Shown here: positions 29,897 through 37,534 of the stretch, piece by piece
Position numbering within the stretch: position 1 is the first letter of the stretch
Layout of the letters: each line of letters starts with the position of its first letter
Assembly: GCA_030431475.1 (NCBI GenBank)
Contig: JAUIJD010000042.1
Location: forward strand, 1-38,042
Length of the DNA: 38,042 nucleotides
Source of the DNA: Verrucomicrobiia bacterium
GTDB lineage: Bacteria > Verrucomicrobiota > Verrucomicrobiia > Verrucomicrobiales > Akkermansiaceae
Direction: 5' to 3'
Position numbers and translations under genes: made by a program
The notes under the pieces: generated by a model
The model's database searches: none
The model's input: only the letters and a program-made list of their open reading frames with translations
What the model was told of the DNA's origin: nothing

Positions 29897-31483
29897 TCAC
29901 GGATTGGGAATGATCTCAATCCGGTAGTAGACACCGGAGGTGGTCGTGGGCGTGACGGTGACGGTCTCCGCCAGCAGGTTCGCCACCAGCCCGTCGTCGT
30001 CCAAACCAAGGATCTCCCAGTACCATTCGGGGAACAGATCCTTCTGGGTTTCATACAGTTCCTGAAGGACCTCGTCGGCCGCGTTGCGCTGGCCCGAGGG
30101 AATTGCCCGGTGCACGGCGGAGCCGCCTTCCTGTATGGCAAGCATTTCGAGCTCTCCGCCCTTCGGTGCGAGGGCCGTCACAGGCAGTCGGCCGCCCTTT
30201 TCTTCGCCGTATTCAATGAAGGTGGCGATTTCGGTCCAGTTCTGCAGATCCGTCGAGGCGAGGAGGCGCCAGGCTGACGAGTCGCTGAGGTTCATGGGGT
30301 CCTCGGGGTTCCAGAGATCCGCGGCGATCGTGAAGGAGAGCTCGGTCATCTCTCCGTTGACCTCAAGGGAAGGTGAGCCCGGCACGCTGGCAGGATCGTC
30401 GATTGAATAGCCGAAGAAGCGTTCGAGTTCATCGGCGGCGCCATCGTCGTCAAGATCGTCGTCCGTCTGAACGAGCGAAACTTCGTCGGCGGCGTGGAGG
30501 CGCTCCTTGAGGGCTGCCTCAATCCCGGCCGGGTCAAGGTCGGGCTGGCGGGAGAGCTCGATGATGGCGGCGGCGGTCGCGAGCGCCGCGGCAGGGCTGG
30601 TTCCCTGCATCGGGGAGGTCTGTCCGGCCTGCGGTTGGTCCGGATCGAAGCTGAGGACGTTCTCGCCGGGGGCATCGAGGTCGATGGCTTCGCCGTAGTT
30701 GGAAAGCGGGGAGCGGGTGTTTTCGGAAGTCGTGGCTCCGACGCAGATGAGGCCGTCCCGGGCCGATCCATAGGCGGCCGGAAGGTAGGCGTCGGCCGTG
30801 CCATTGATGATGTCTTCGACGGAGTTGCCGTTGAGGATGTCAGCGGAGTCGTTTCCGGCAGAGACGACGACCACGAGCCCGACCCCGAGTGCCTGGTCGA
30901 TCGCGCTGAGGAGCGCGGGGCTCCGGGCTGGTTCACCGGTGCCATTGGCGATGCACACCACGCCAAGCACATCCGGGTCCGTGAATTGCGCGATCTCGTG
31001 CTCCGTCGTCGCCCGCAGGATGGACTCGACCAGCAGGCCGAGGTTGGAGGCGTCGCTGTCGCCGTCGTTGTAGATGTCGTAGCTGTGGAGCTCGACCGGG
31101 ATCCCGCGGGCTGCTCCGCAGTCGGGTCCGGCGATGATGGAAAGCATGCGCGTCCCGTGTCCGAACTCGCTGGACTCGGCTCCGGCTGGGAAGCTTTCCG
31201 CAGCGGCGAAAGTGAGATTGGAATTGGCGTCGAACCACCCGCTGTCATTGGACACGGCGGAGTCGATCAGGTAGAGGCGGACCGCCCGGCTGCTTTCCGC
31301 ATAGCGATAGGTGCATGCATTGCCCGTGGCGGTGCTCGCACCATCGTTCAAGCGCGACAGTGCCCAGCCCGCATCCTCCACGACGCCATGCGGTGTGACG
31401 GCAGGAGGCGAGGCTTGGGCTACGAGAGCGGTAGTAGTCAGGCCGCCGAGGGCGGCGATAAGGAGTTTTTTCAATGAAGACAT
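29897..31483 (-). CDS. Secreted subtilisin-like serine protease (S8)
   Basis: 528 aa from ATG 31483 (a GTG lies directly before it). Signal peptide about 1-25. Catalytic triad intact: Asp74 in 'LYLIDSAV', His109 in 'EFGHGTRML', Ser296 in 'MQGTSPAAALATAAA', with oxyanion Asn211 in 'SAGND'. After the protease domain (to about 330) comes an acidic calcium-type motif ('DDDLDDDGAADELERFFGYS') and a domain with 'LLASTDLQNWTEIA', both common in Verrucomicrobia secreted proteins. No classical propeptide is obvious. It is encoded between the TpsA-like and TpsB genes on the opposite strand. It could process the TPS product or the CHAT protein, or act as an independent exoprotease. Confidence 0.88.
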   Translation of the reverse strand: MSSLKKLLIAALGGLTTTALVAQASPPAVTPHGVVEDAGWALSRLNDGASTATGNACTYRYAESSRAVRLYLIDSAVSNDSGWFDANSNLTFAAAESFPAGAESSEFGHGTRMLSIIAGPDCGAARGIPVELHSYDIYNDGDSDASNLGLLVESILRATTEHEIAQFTDPDVLGVVCIANGTGEPARSPALLSAIDQALGVGLVVVVSAGNDSADILNGNSVEDIINGTADAYLPAAYGSARDGLICVGATTSENTRSPLSNYGEAIDLDAPGENVLSFDPDQPQAGQTSPMQGTSPAAALATAAAIIELSRQPDLDPAGIEAALKERLHAADEVSLVQTDDDLDDDGAADELERFFGYSIDDPASVPGSPSLEVNGEMTELSFTIAADLWNPEDPMNLSDSSAWRLLASTDLQNWTEIATFIEYGEEKGGRLPVTALAPKGGELEMLAIQEGGSAVHRAIPSGQRNAADEVLQELYETQKDLFPEWYWEILGLDDDGLVANLLAETVTVTPTTTSGVYYRIEIIPNP

Positions 31484-31499
31484 CACGGCTTCACGAGAT

Positions 31500-31525
31500 G
31501 AAGTTATGTCGATGTGAATAACTTC
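31500..31525. promoter_or_regulatory. Perfect 8-bp inverted repeat just upstream of S8 protease
   Basis: GAAGTTAT (31500-31507) and ATAACTTC (31518-31525) flank a 10-bp centre. The element ends 16 bp before the protease ATG, so it is either an operator or a hairpin in the 5' leader that could affect translation. Confidence 0.45.
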
Positions 31526-31717
31526 GGTGGAGGGTTGCGTCGAGAAGATACTAACTGCTTCGCATGTAGTGATATATTGTTTAAACTTGTCGTTCTTGAT
31601 TCGCCGATATCGTTATCTATTTTAAAATAAATATATGCAAATGATCGGTTTTCTAAACTATTTGGAGCTGAGGGTTTTTGGCTTGGGTTGAAGAGTTGGC
31701 GCGACTAATTTCCGCCT
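31526..31717. promoter_or_regulatory. AT-rich divergent promoter region between S8 protease and TpsB genes
   Basis: AT content rises sharply at about 31560-31670 (runs such as TATTTTAAAATAAATATATG). It contains a GTTTAAAC palindrome (31579-31586). A weak candidate plus-strand promoter is TTGATT (31596-31601) with TATTTT (31618-31623) at 16-bp spacing, driving TpsB. No gene is seen. Confidence 0.4.
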
Positions 31718-33433
31718 GTGCCAAAGTGCAGGCGGCGAAAGGCTTGTTCTGTCGGGGTTCCTCGGTGGGTTCCGGCCGTGGTGGCGTGCGCGTCATGGAC
31801 GCTTTTCCCGCTTGCGGCTGAGGAGTGGATCCCGGGAGTGGGTGCGGATCTTCCCGAGCCCGAGGCTCCGGAGAGTCTGCCGGAGGTGGCGCCCGTCCGG
31901 GGGGCGAGCGGGTCGGGGGGCAGGGTTTTGGCGGAGAGGGTCGAGCTTGTGAGGCTCGAAACTTGGGAGCCCGGGGGCGCGTTCGAGTCGATTTCGCCCT
32001 TTCTCGAGGTGGATCGACGACTGCTTCTCCCGAGACCGGCGGCCTTGGCGAAGCAGCTTGAGGGTCGCCTGGGCGGAGCACTGGACGAGGCCGGGTTGCT
32101 CGGGGTCATGGATGCGATCCTGCTTCACTACGATCGCCAGGGTTACCCGGTGGTTGGCGTCGACGCCCCGGAGCAGGAATTCTCCGACGGGCTTCTGGTG
32201 CTCAAGGTCGAGATCGGCCGCCTCGGCCGGGTGGGGGTGATGCGACCCAAGTACGGGCGGGACGATGTCGTGCAGGACGGGCTCTCGCTGCGGGAGGGGG
32301 CGCTGCTGACCAGGCCGGATCTGGACCGACAGATGGAGTGGTACGGGCGAACGATCTTCCGGCGTCCCCGCCTGTTTGTTTCACCCGGTGAGGAGCCCGC
32401 GACGGCGGACGTCCTCATCGGTCTGGAGGAAAGCCGTCCATGGCGGGCAAGCCTCGGCTATGAGAACAGCGGCCCGGACCTCGCGGGTCGGGAGCGACTG
32501 CTGCTGGGCGTGGCGGGGATGACGCCGGGGGAGCATGTGATCGCCTGGCAAACGGTCCTCGGCATGCCGGTCTCGCTGCTTCACGCGCATGCCCTGAGTT
32601 GGGAGATCCCCCTGCATCGATGGCAGCAAACGATCCGTCTCGATGCGGCCTATGCCGAAGTCGAGACCCGCACGCCCGGCGCGGTAGGGATTTTCAACAA
32701 CGAGGGAACCTCGTGGTCGCTGGGTGCCGGTCATCAGATCATTCTCCCGCGCCTCGGGCGGTGGCGGCAGGCGTTGGTGAGCGGGCTCGAGGTCAAATCG
32801 ACCGACCAGTTCGTGCTTTTCGGCGCCGGGAGTTTTTCGCCGGGAGAGGTGCGTCTCGTGCATGCGAAGGTGTCCTATCGCCTCGAGCGCGACTGGGACG
32901 ACGCCGGCATGGTGTTCGGGGCGAGTCTCGTGGGCTCTCCGGGAGGGTTGATCGCGGGAAATGACGACAAGGACTTCCGGGCCTACGACCCGATGGCGGG
33001 TTCGAGCTATGTCATCGGCCGGGTCTCCGGCAGGGGGTGGTGGTCGCCGGGTGGCGACTGGCGTCTCGGACTGCGTGGGACGGCCCAGTGGTCGGATTCC
33101 CGTCTGCTGCCGTCGGAGCAGTTTGCCGCGGGGGGCTACCAGTCGGTGAGGGGAATTGGAGAGCGGGCGTTCTATGCCGACAACGGCTGGCAGACGAGTC
33201 TCGAGCTGGTCACTCCCGCCTGGCAGCATGGCGACACGCTGAGGTTGCGGGGGCTGGGATTCTTCGATCATGCCTGGCTCAAGAACAGGGAGGGTTCTTC
33301 AAGTTCCGTGTCGGGTGCCGGTGTGGGTGTCCGGATGCAGGTGACCGAGTTCATCGATCTGAGGGCCGATCACGGATGGTGGCTCGATGGTCGCGGAAGC
33401 CGGACCCATTTCGGCATTGTGCTGCGGTATTGA
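31718..33433 (+). CDS. TpsB outer-membrane transporter (ShlB/FhaC/HecB family)
   Basis: 571 aa with a GTG start. Signal peptide about 1-35 (hydrophobic 17-31, cleavage near Leu-Ala-Ala-Glu). A Pro/Glu-rich linker leads to two POTRA domains (about 75-165 and 168-237). A 16-strand-type barrel (about 243-571) carries the L6 signature as Val477-Arg-Gly-Ile480 in 'GGYQSVRGIGERAFYADNGW' (VRGY/F in most members) and ends in an aromatic residue ('GIVLRY'), as outer-membrane barrels do. TpsB proteins recognise the TPS domain of their TpsA partner in the periplasm and translocate it. The partner is likely the short TpsA-like protein upstream. The EamA transporter gene begins 15 nt after the stop. Confidence 0.88.
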   Translation: MPKCRRRKACSVGVPRWVPAVVACASWTLFPLAAEEWIPGVGADLPEPEAPESLPEVAPVRGASGSGGRVLAERVELVRLETWEPGGAFESISPFLEVDRRLLLPRPAALAKQLEGRLGGALDEAGLLGVMDAILLHYDRQGYPVVGVDAPEQEFSDGLLVLKVEIGRLGRVGVMRPKYGRDDVVQDGLSLREGALLTRPDLDRQMEWYGRTIFRRPRLFVSPGEEPATADVLIGLEESRPWRASLGYENSGPDLAGRERLLLGVAGMTPGEHVIAWQTVLGMPVSLLHAHALSWEIPLHRWQQTIRLDAAYAEVETRTPGAVGIFNNEGTSWSLGAGHQIILPRLGRWRQALVSGLEVKSTDQFVLFGAGSFSPGEVRLVHAKVSYRLERDWDDAGMVFGASLVGSPGGLIAGNDDKDFRAYDPMAGSSYVIGRVSGRGWWSPGGDWRLGLRGTAQWSDSRLLPSEQFAAGGYQSVRGIGERAFYADNGWQTSLELVTPAWQHGDTLRLRGLGFFDHAWLKNREGSSSSVSGAGVGVRMQVTEFIDLRADHGWWLDGRGSRTHFGIVLRY

Positions 33434-33448
33434 GCGTGGTGGCGCGGC

Positions 33449-34372
33449 ATGCAGTCTTTGCCCGTGGAGTCGGATCGTCATTGGAGGCGGGTGTTGCCGC
33501 CGGTCCTGCTGTGCGCGGGTCTCTGGGGGAGCGCGTTTCCCGCGATCAAGACGGTGTATGGCATTTGGGGGCAGGCGGGTCTCTCCACCGGCGCGCACGA
33601 GTACTGGTTCTTCGCGGGCGTGCGATTCGTTCTGGCGGGCGGGATTCTCCTCGCCGCGGCAAGGCGGCCCCTCGGCGACTTCATGGCCACGCCGAAACCC
33701 CGACTTCTGGGATTCGCGCTGACCCAGACATTCTTCCAGTATCTCTTCTTCTATCTCGCGATGTCGCTGGCGAGCGGCAGCCTTGCCGGGCTGCTGACGT
33801 CTGCCGGCAGCTTCTGGTGGATGCTGCTGGCGCCGATTCTGTTGCCGGTGCCGTGGCCGACGCGAAGGCAATGGATCGCTTTGCTGATCGGGGCGACCGG
33901 CATCACCCTGGCGACGGCCGCGCCGGGTGCCGGGGCGGGGCGCCCCGTGATCGGCGCGGTCCTGATGCTGGCGGCCACCGGCTCGGGGGCGTTGGGCGTG
34001 ATCCAGTTCGGACGAATGAAGGAGACGATCGGAGCCCGGGCCGCCACCGGCTGGTCGTTGCTGATCGGTGGCGCACTGCTTCTGATTGCCGGAGCTCCGG
34101 CCATTCCCTCGGCGGGAGTGCTTTTTTCGACGCCGGTGCTGGTGCTTACGCTTTGGCTCGCCGTCGTCTCCGCGTCGGCCTTCAGCTTGTGGAACCATCT
34201 TTCAACCCGGCACCCGGTTCCGCTGTTGGCCGGATACCGGTTTCTGATCCCGCTGTTCGGGATGCTGGAGTCACTGCTTTTCCTCGAGGACGAGTCGGCG
34301 GGTTGGGGGCTGGGGATTGGAGCCGTGCTGGTGATCGGCTCGCTGGTGATGTCCCAACGGATGCGGAGTTGA
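33449..34372 (+). CDS. EamA/DMT-superfamily transporter
   Basis: 307 aa with ten hydrophobic helices in two EamA repeats. The first opens 'LLCAGLWGSAFPAIKTVYG', the typical 'WGSxFxxxK' DMT motif; the second half has 'LWLAVVSASAFSLWNHL' and 'YRFLIPLFGMLESLLFLEDE', equivalent to the 'PvfaallgxlfLGE' region. DMT exporters move amino acids, nucleotide precursors or other metabolites; the substrate is unknown. It starts 15 nt after tpsB and could be read through from it; nadC follows after 51 bp. Confidence 0.88.
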   Translation: MQSLPVESDRHWRRVLPPVLLCAGLWGSAFPAIKTVYGIWGQAGLSTGAHEYWFFAGVRFVLAGGILLAAARRPLGDFMATPKPRLLGFALTQTFFQYLFFYLAMSLASGSLAGLLTSAGSFWWMLLAPILLPVPWPTRRQWIALLIGATGITLATAAPGAGAGRPVIGAVLMLAATGSGALGVIQFGRMKETIGARAATGWSLLIGGALLLIAGAPAIPSAGVLFSTPVLVLTLWLAVVSASAFSLWNHLSTRHPVPLLAGYRFLIPLFGMLESLLFLEDESAGWGLGIGAVLVIGSLVMSQRMRS

Positions 34373-34423
34373 CGGCGTCGAATCGGGATTGGCGGACGCG
34401 ACGGCACTGCCTAGGGTCGGCGC

Positions 34424-35275
34424 GTGGAAGAGGCAATCTCGCGCTTGATCGATGCGGCACTGGCAGAGGATGTCGGCAGCGGCGATGTGACGTCGGAGTA
34501 TTTCGTGCCGTCCGAAGCGCGGGCCCGGGCCTTCGTGGTCGCCCGTGACGAAGGTTCGCTGGCCGGTGTGGAAGTGGCGGCGGAGGTGTTTCGGCGGGTG
34601 AATCCCTCGATGGAGGTCCGGATGCTGTTGTCCGACGGTGTGCGTCTCGCCAAAGGGGCACGGGTCATGGAAGTGCACGGGTCCGCCCGCTCGGTGCTCA
34701 CCGCCGAGCGGACGGCGTTGAATTTTCTTCAGAGGCTCTCCGGGATCGCGACCGCGACGCAGGCCTTCGTCGAAAAGGTGAAGGGCACCCGCGCCCGGAT
34801 TCTCGATACGAGGAAAACGACGCCGGGCTGGCGGCTTCTTGAGAAGGCCGCCGTGGTCGCGGGCGGCGGCACGAATCATCGCATGGGCCTGTACGACCGG
34901 GCCATGGTGAAGGACAATCATCTCGTGGTGGAGAGGAGTCCCGAGGAACTGCAAGCCGTCATCCGGCGCATCAAGTCGGAACGACCGGAGGTGGGAGTGG
35001 AGCTTGAGGCGGACACGCTCGAGCAGGTGCGGGTGTTTCTCGGTCTGGCCGGGGTCGACTACCTCCTGCTCGACAACATGGGGCTTGCGGAGTTGAGGGA
35101 AGCGGTGGAGATGCGTGGGGATTCGGTGGCGCCGCGACTCGAGGCGAGTGGCGGCGTGTCGCTCGAAACGGTTGCCGATATCGCGGCGACCGGCGTGGAT
35201 TTCATCTCGGTCGGGGCGATCACCCATTCGGCGGTCGCCCTCGATCTCGGGCTCGATTTCGTGGAAGCCGGGTGA
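34424..35275 (+). CDS. nadC: Nicotinate-nucleotide pyrophosphorylase (carboxylating), quinolinate phosphoribosyltransferase
   Basis: 283 aa with a GTG start. Family motifs: 'ALAEDVGSGDVTSEY' at the N-terminus, 'AERTALNFLQRLSGIAT', 'ILDTRKTTPGWRLLEKAAVVAGGGTNHR' (broken here for brevity; Arg-Lys and His-Arg bind quinolinate and PRPP), 'VKDNH', 'VDYLLLDNM' and 'EASGGVSLETV'. It makes nicotinate mononucleotide from quinolinate in de novo NAD synthesis. NadA and NadB are not in the window. The stop TGA overlaps the birA ATG by one base (TGATG), so nadC and birA are translationally coupled. Confidence 0.96.
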   Translation: MEEAISRLIDAALAEDVGSGDVTSEYFVPSEARARAFVVARDEGSLAGVEVAAEVFRRVNPSMEVRMLLSDGVRLAKGARVMEVHGSARSVLTAERTALNFLQRLSGIATATQAFVEKVKGTRARILDTRKTTPGWRLLEKAAVVAGGGTNHRMGLYDRAMVKDNHLVVERSPEELQAVIRRIKSERPEVGVELEADTLEQVRVFLGLAGVDYLLLDNMGLAELREAVEMRGDSVAPRLEASGGVSLETVADIAATGVDFISVGAITHSAVALDLGLDFVEAG

Positions 35276-35991
35276 TGAACGGGATCCGGGCACCGGATGG
35301 CTGGTCGATCGTCTGGCTCCCGGAGGTGGACTCGACCAACGACTACCTGCGGCGTGGAAGCCACCCGCCGGGGACCGTCGTCGTTGCCGAGCGGCAGACC
35401 TCGGGGCGCGGGCGGCGCGACAATCGCTGGCATTCGGTGGAAGGGGAGAGCCTCACCTTCTCCGTGCTCGTCCGCCCGGAGGTTCAGATCGCGCTCTGGT
35501 CGAGGCTTTCCCTGGCCGCGGGTCTGGCGGCGAGCGAGTGTCTGGAGACGATGGGGTACGAGGTCGGCATCAAGTGGCCGAATGACCTGTGGATTCGCGG
35601 GAGGAAGGTGGCGGGCATCCTGGTGGAGTCGTCGGACGCCGGCGCGGTCGTCGGTATCGGAATGAATCTCACCAATCGCCGGCTGGATCCCGAACTGGAG
35701 GCCACGTCGCTCCTGCTCGAGGATGGTCGTGACTGGGAAGCCGGTGAGGTTCTGGAGCTCCTCCTGCCTCGGTTGGCGGCCTGGAGCTCCCGCATCGGGG
35801 CCGACTTCGAGGAGTTGATCGACGGCGTTCGGCGGCGCTGCGTGCTCAGCGGACGGCGGGTAAGGCTGCAGACGAGTCGCGGCGGGATGGAAGGCCAGGT
35901 GATCGGGATCGGGGCGCGCGGCGAGCTCCGGATCGAGACCCCAGAGGGCGTGGAGTCGGTGATTCAGGCCGAGCAGGTCCGGCTCCTCTAG
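35275..35991 (+). CDS. birA: Biotin--[acetyl-CoA-carboxylase] ligase, group I (no DNA-binding domain)
   Basis: 238 aa from the ATG at 35275, overlapping the nadC stop. The catalytic domain starts at once ('VDSTNDYLRRG'), with the biotinyl-AMP loop Gly-Arg-Gly-Arg-Arg-Asp-Asn-Arg-Trp (44-52), 'IKWPNDLWI' (99-107) and Lys111 in 'GRKVAGILVES'. A small C-terminal SH3-like domain follows (about 190-238). There is no N-terminal helix-turn-helix, so it biotinylates carboxylase carrier proteins but should not repress biotin genes. Its TAG shares the palindrome CTAG with the stop of the convergent gene. Confidence 0.94.
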   Translation: MNGIRAPDGWSIVWLPEVDSTNDYLRRGSHPPGTVVVAERQTSGRGRRDNRWHSVEGESLTFSVLVRPEVQIALWSRLSLAAGLAASECLETMGYEVGIKWPNDLWIRGRKVAGILVESSDAGAVVGIGMNLTNRRLDPELEATSLLLEDGRDWEAGEVLELLLPRLAAWSSRIGADFEELIDGVRRRCVLSGRRVRLQTSRGGMEGQVIGIGARGELRIETPEGVESVIQAEQVRLL

Positions 35992-36626
35992 TTGCCGCGG
36001 GCCGCGAACTCGGCCTTCGAGGCCCGCCGGCACTCGGCGACGAAATGATTGCATGCCTCGCGGCAGAGGAGCGGGATGGCATTGGGAGCGAGCTTCCCGT
36101 CGAAGCGGGAGGCTTCGCTGTCGTCGAGCGGAGTCTTGTCGTCGAGTTGCCAGAGAATCTTCTTCACGCAGCAGTTTCCCGGTCCGCACACGGTCTTGAC
36201 CAGTTGCTGGGCACCGGCATCGCTGAGGTTCCGGGCGAACTTGTACATCCCGGTCTGGCGCTCGAGCTTGTCCCGGAGGTGCTGGATCTCGATCGTGCCG
36301 TCGCTCTCCGCAAGCCAGAGTCCGAGGGCCGCCGGATACAGCAGCTCGAGTGCGCGGCGGAGTTGATCCGCGTCTTCAAGGAGCAATCGCCAGCCCCGTT
36401 TCAGGGAGAGCTCGCCCTTGGTGAAGCGGTAGTGGCCATCTTCCGCCCAGGTCGAGATGTCCCTCGCCATGGATGGATCGCGGTGGGTTTCCAGGGATTC
36501 GAAGCGTTCACGGTCATCCACGTGACACAGCGCGAAGGGCGCGTCGCGGACATCACGAAGGATGGCGACTTCGCCGATTTGTTCGATGCCCGCCTCGAGC
36601 GCTTCCTGAAGTCGTTGGGTGATCAT
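35988..36626 (-). CDS. DR2241-like Cys-rich (probable 4Fe-4S) partner of CbiX chelatase
   Basis: 212 aa. The N-terminal 130 residues resemble the 'stabilising' part of Deinococcus DR2241. The C-terminal part carries clustered cysteines: Cys147, Cys152 and Cys153 in 'VCGPGNCCVKKILW', and Cys188, Cys192 and Cys199 in 'LLCREACNHFVAEC'. In DR2241 such cysteines bind a 4Fe-4S cluster and the domains are fused to a CbiX-type chelatase. Here the ATG overlaps the cbiX stop (ATGA), so the two proteins are made together and probably form a complex. I recall this family from memory; exact function in tetrapyrrole metabolism is not settled. Confidence 0.75.
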   Translation of the reverse strand: MITQRLQEALEAGIEQIGEVAILRDVRDAPFALCHVDDRERFESLETHRDPSMARDISTWAEDGHYRFTKGELSLKRGWRLLLEDADQLRRALELLYPAALGLWLAESDGTIEIQHLRDKLERQTGMYKFARNLSDAGAQQLVKTVCGPGNCCVKKILWQLDDKTPLDDSEASRFDGKLAPNAIPLLCREACNHFVAECRRASKAEFAARGN

Positions 36627-37438
36627 GAGAGATGCTTCGTGTCGAAGTCGGCGACCTGGTCGAGAATCACGTCGGCCATGTGTCGTCCGGTGCCGATCGC
36701 CGAGGAGTAGAAGAGGGTCTTGCCGCGGAGGGGGTGGGGGTTGTGACGGAATACCTCACGTTGGCTTGCGGCCGCGCCGACCTCGCTCTCCATTCCGAGA
36801 AGCACCGGGATGTCCTGATAGCTGTGAAGTCCGTCGGCGATGAAGAAGGGGACGACGACGACATTCGGGGTCGAAGCGAGCTGATCCCAGTCGGCGATGA
36901 AGGGCTGCTCCTCCATGTAGGCGTCGAGGACCTCGGCGTATCCCGCTCCGCTGGCCTTGATCGCGTCGGCCTGGTCGCGGATGGCCTTGGTGGAGTTCTG
37001 GTTCAGCCCGGTGCCGTGGCCGACGATGAACAGCGTGGTCTCCGCGGGATCGACCCCGGGAGCCACCTCCCGGGCACGACGAAGCAGCAGGTCGGTCATC
37101 GAGTCGTGGACTCCGACCGGCAGCGTGTAGTGCCAGGTCTTCCCGTGACGCCGGGTGGTGGGGCCGTCGAATTCCAGCTCGCGGGGAATGATCTCCTGCG
37201 TGAAGTAGCCCTCGCTGATGAAGTCGGGGACCACGTAGACCTCGTCGGCGTCGATCATGTAGCGGGCCTCGCGCATCGAGGGTTCCTCTTTCCAGAAGCA
37301 GCAGTGGACCTCGCCGAAAAGCCGCCGGGATCGGATTTCATCGGCGTGATCGAAGTAGGGTGTGGAGGAATCGGGGTTTTCGGTCGACCCGTGGCCGACG
37401 ATCAGGAGGGCGCTCCCGGGCTTCGGAGAGATCGGCAT
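36623..37438 (-). CDS. cbiX: CbiX-type sirohydrochlorin chelatase
   Basis: 271 aa from ATG 37438 (an in-frame GTG at 37468 is possible). Two similar halves each begin with a 'VGHG' motif: 'LLIVGHGSTEN' (His16) and 'LFIVGHGTGLNQNS' (His141), the tandem arrangement of long CbiX. 'VYVVPDFISEGYFTQEIIPREL' and 'VVVVPFFIADGLHSYQDIPVLLG' are the paired 'PxFxxxGxHxxxDIP' segments; the first copy has Tyr/Gln where His is usual, so only the second half looks canonical. Family members insert cobalt or iron into sirohydrochlorin for cobalamin or sirohaem. It lies directly upstream of its DR2241-like partner, overlapping by 4 nt. Confidence 0.85.
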   Translation of the reverse strand: MPISPKPGSALLIVGHGSTENPDSSTPYFDHADEIRSRRLFGEVHCCFWKEEPSMREARYMIDADEVYVVPDFISEGYFTQEIIPRELEFDGPTTRRHGKTWHYTLPVGVHDSMTDLLLRRAREVAPGVDPAETTLFIVGHGTGLNQNSTKAIRDQADAIKASGAGYAEVLDAYMEEQPFIADWDQLASTPNVVVVPFFIADGLHSYQDIPVLLGMESEVGAAASQREVFRHNPHPLRGKTLFYSSAIGTGRHMADVILDQVADFDTKHLS

Positions 37439-37534
37439 GCGCCGAAAGTGGTCAGGATCAGCGGGCACGCAAGGCGAATAGCGGTTGCTCTGGTGTCATG
37501 CCGGGGTTGTGATGACGCGGTGCTGCGGAAGCTC

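Noticed and set aside
33037-34548. A 503-codon plus-strand frame spanning the end of tpsB and the EamA gene
   Set aside because: It overlaps two well-supported genes in another frame, and its Arg/Gly-rich product shows no family resemblance.
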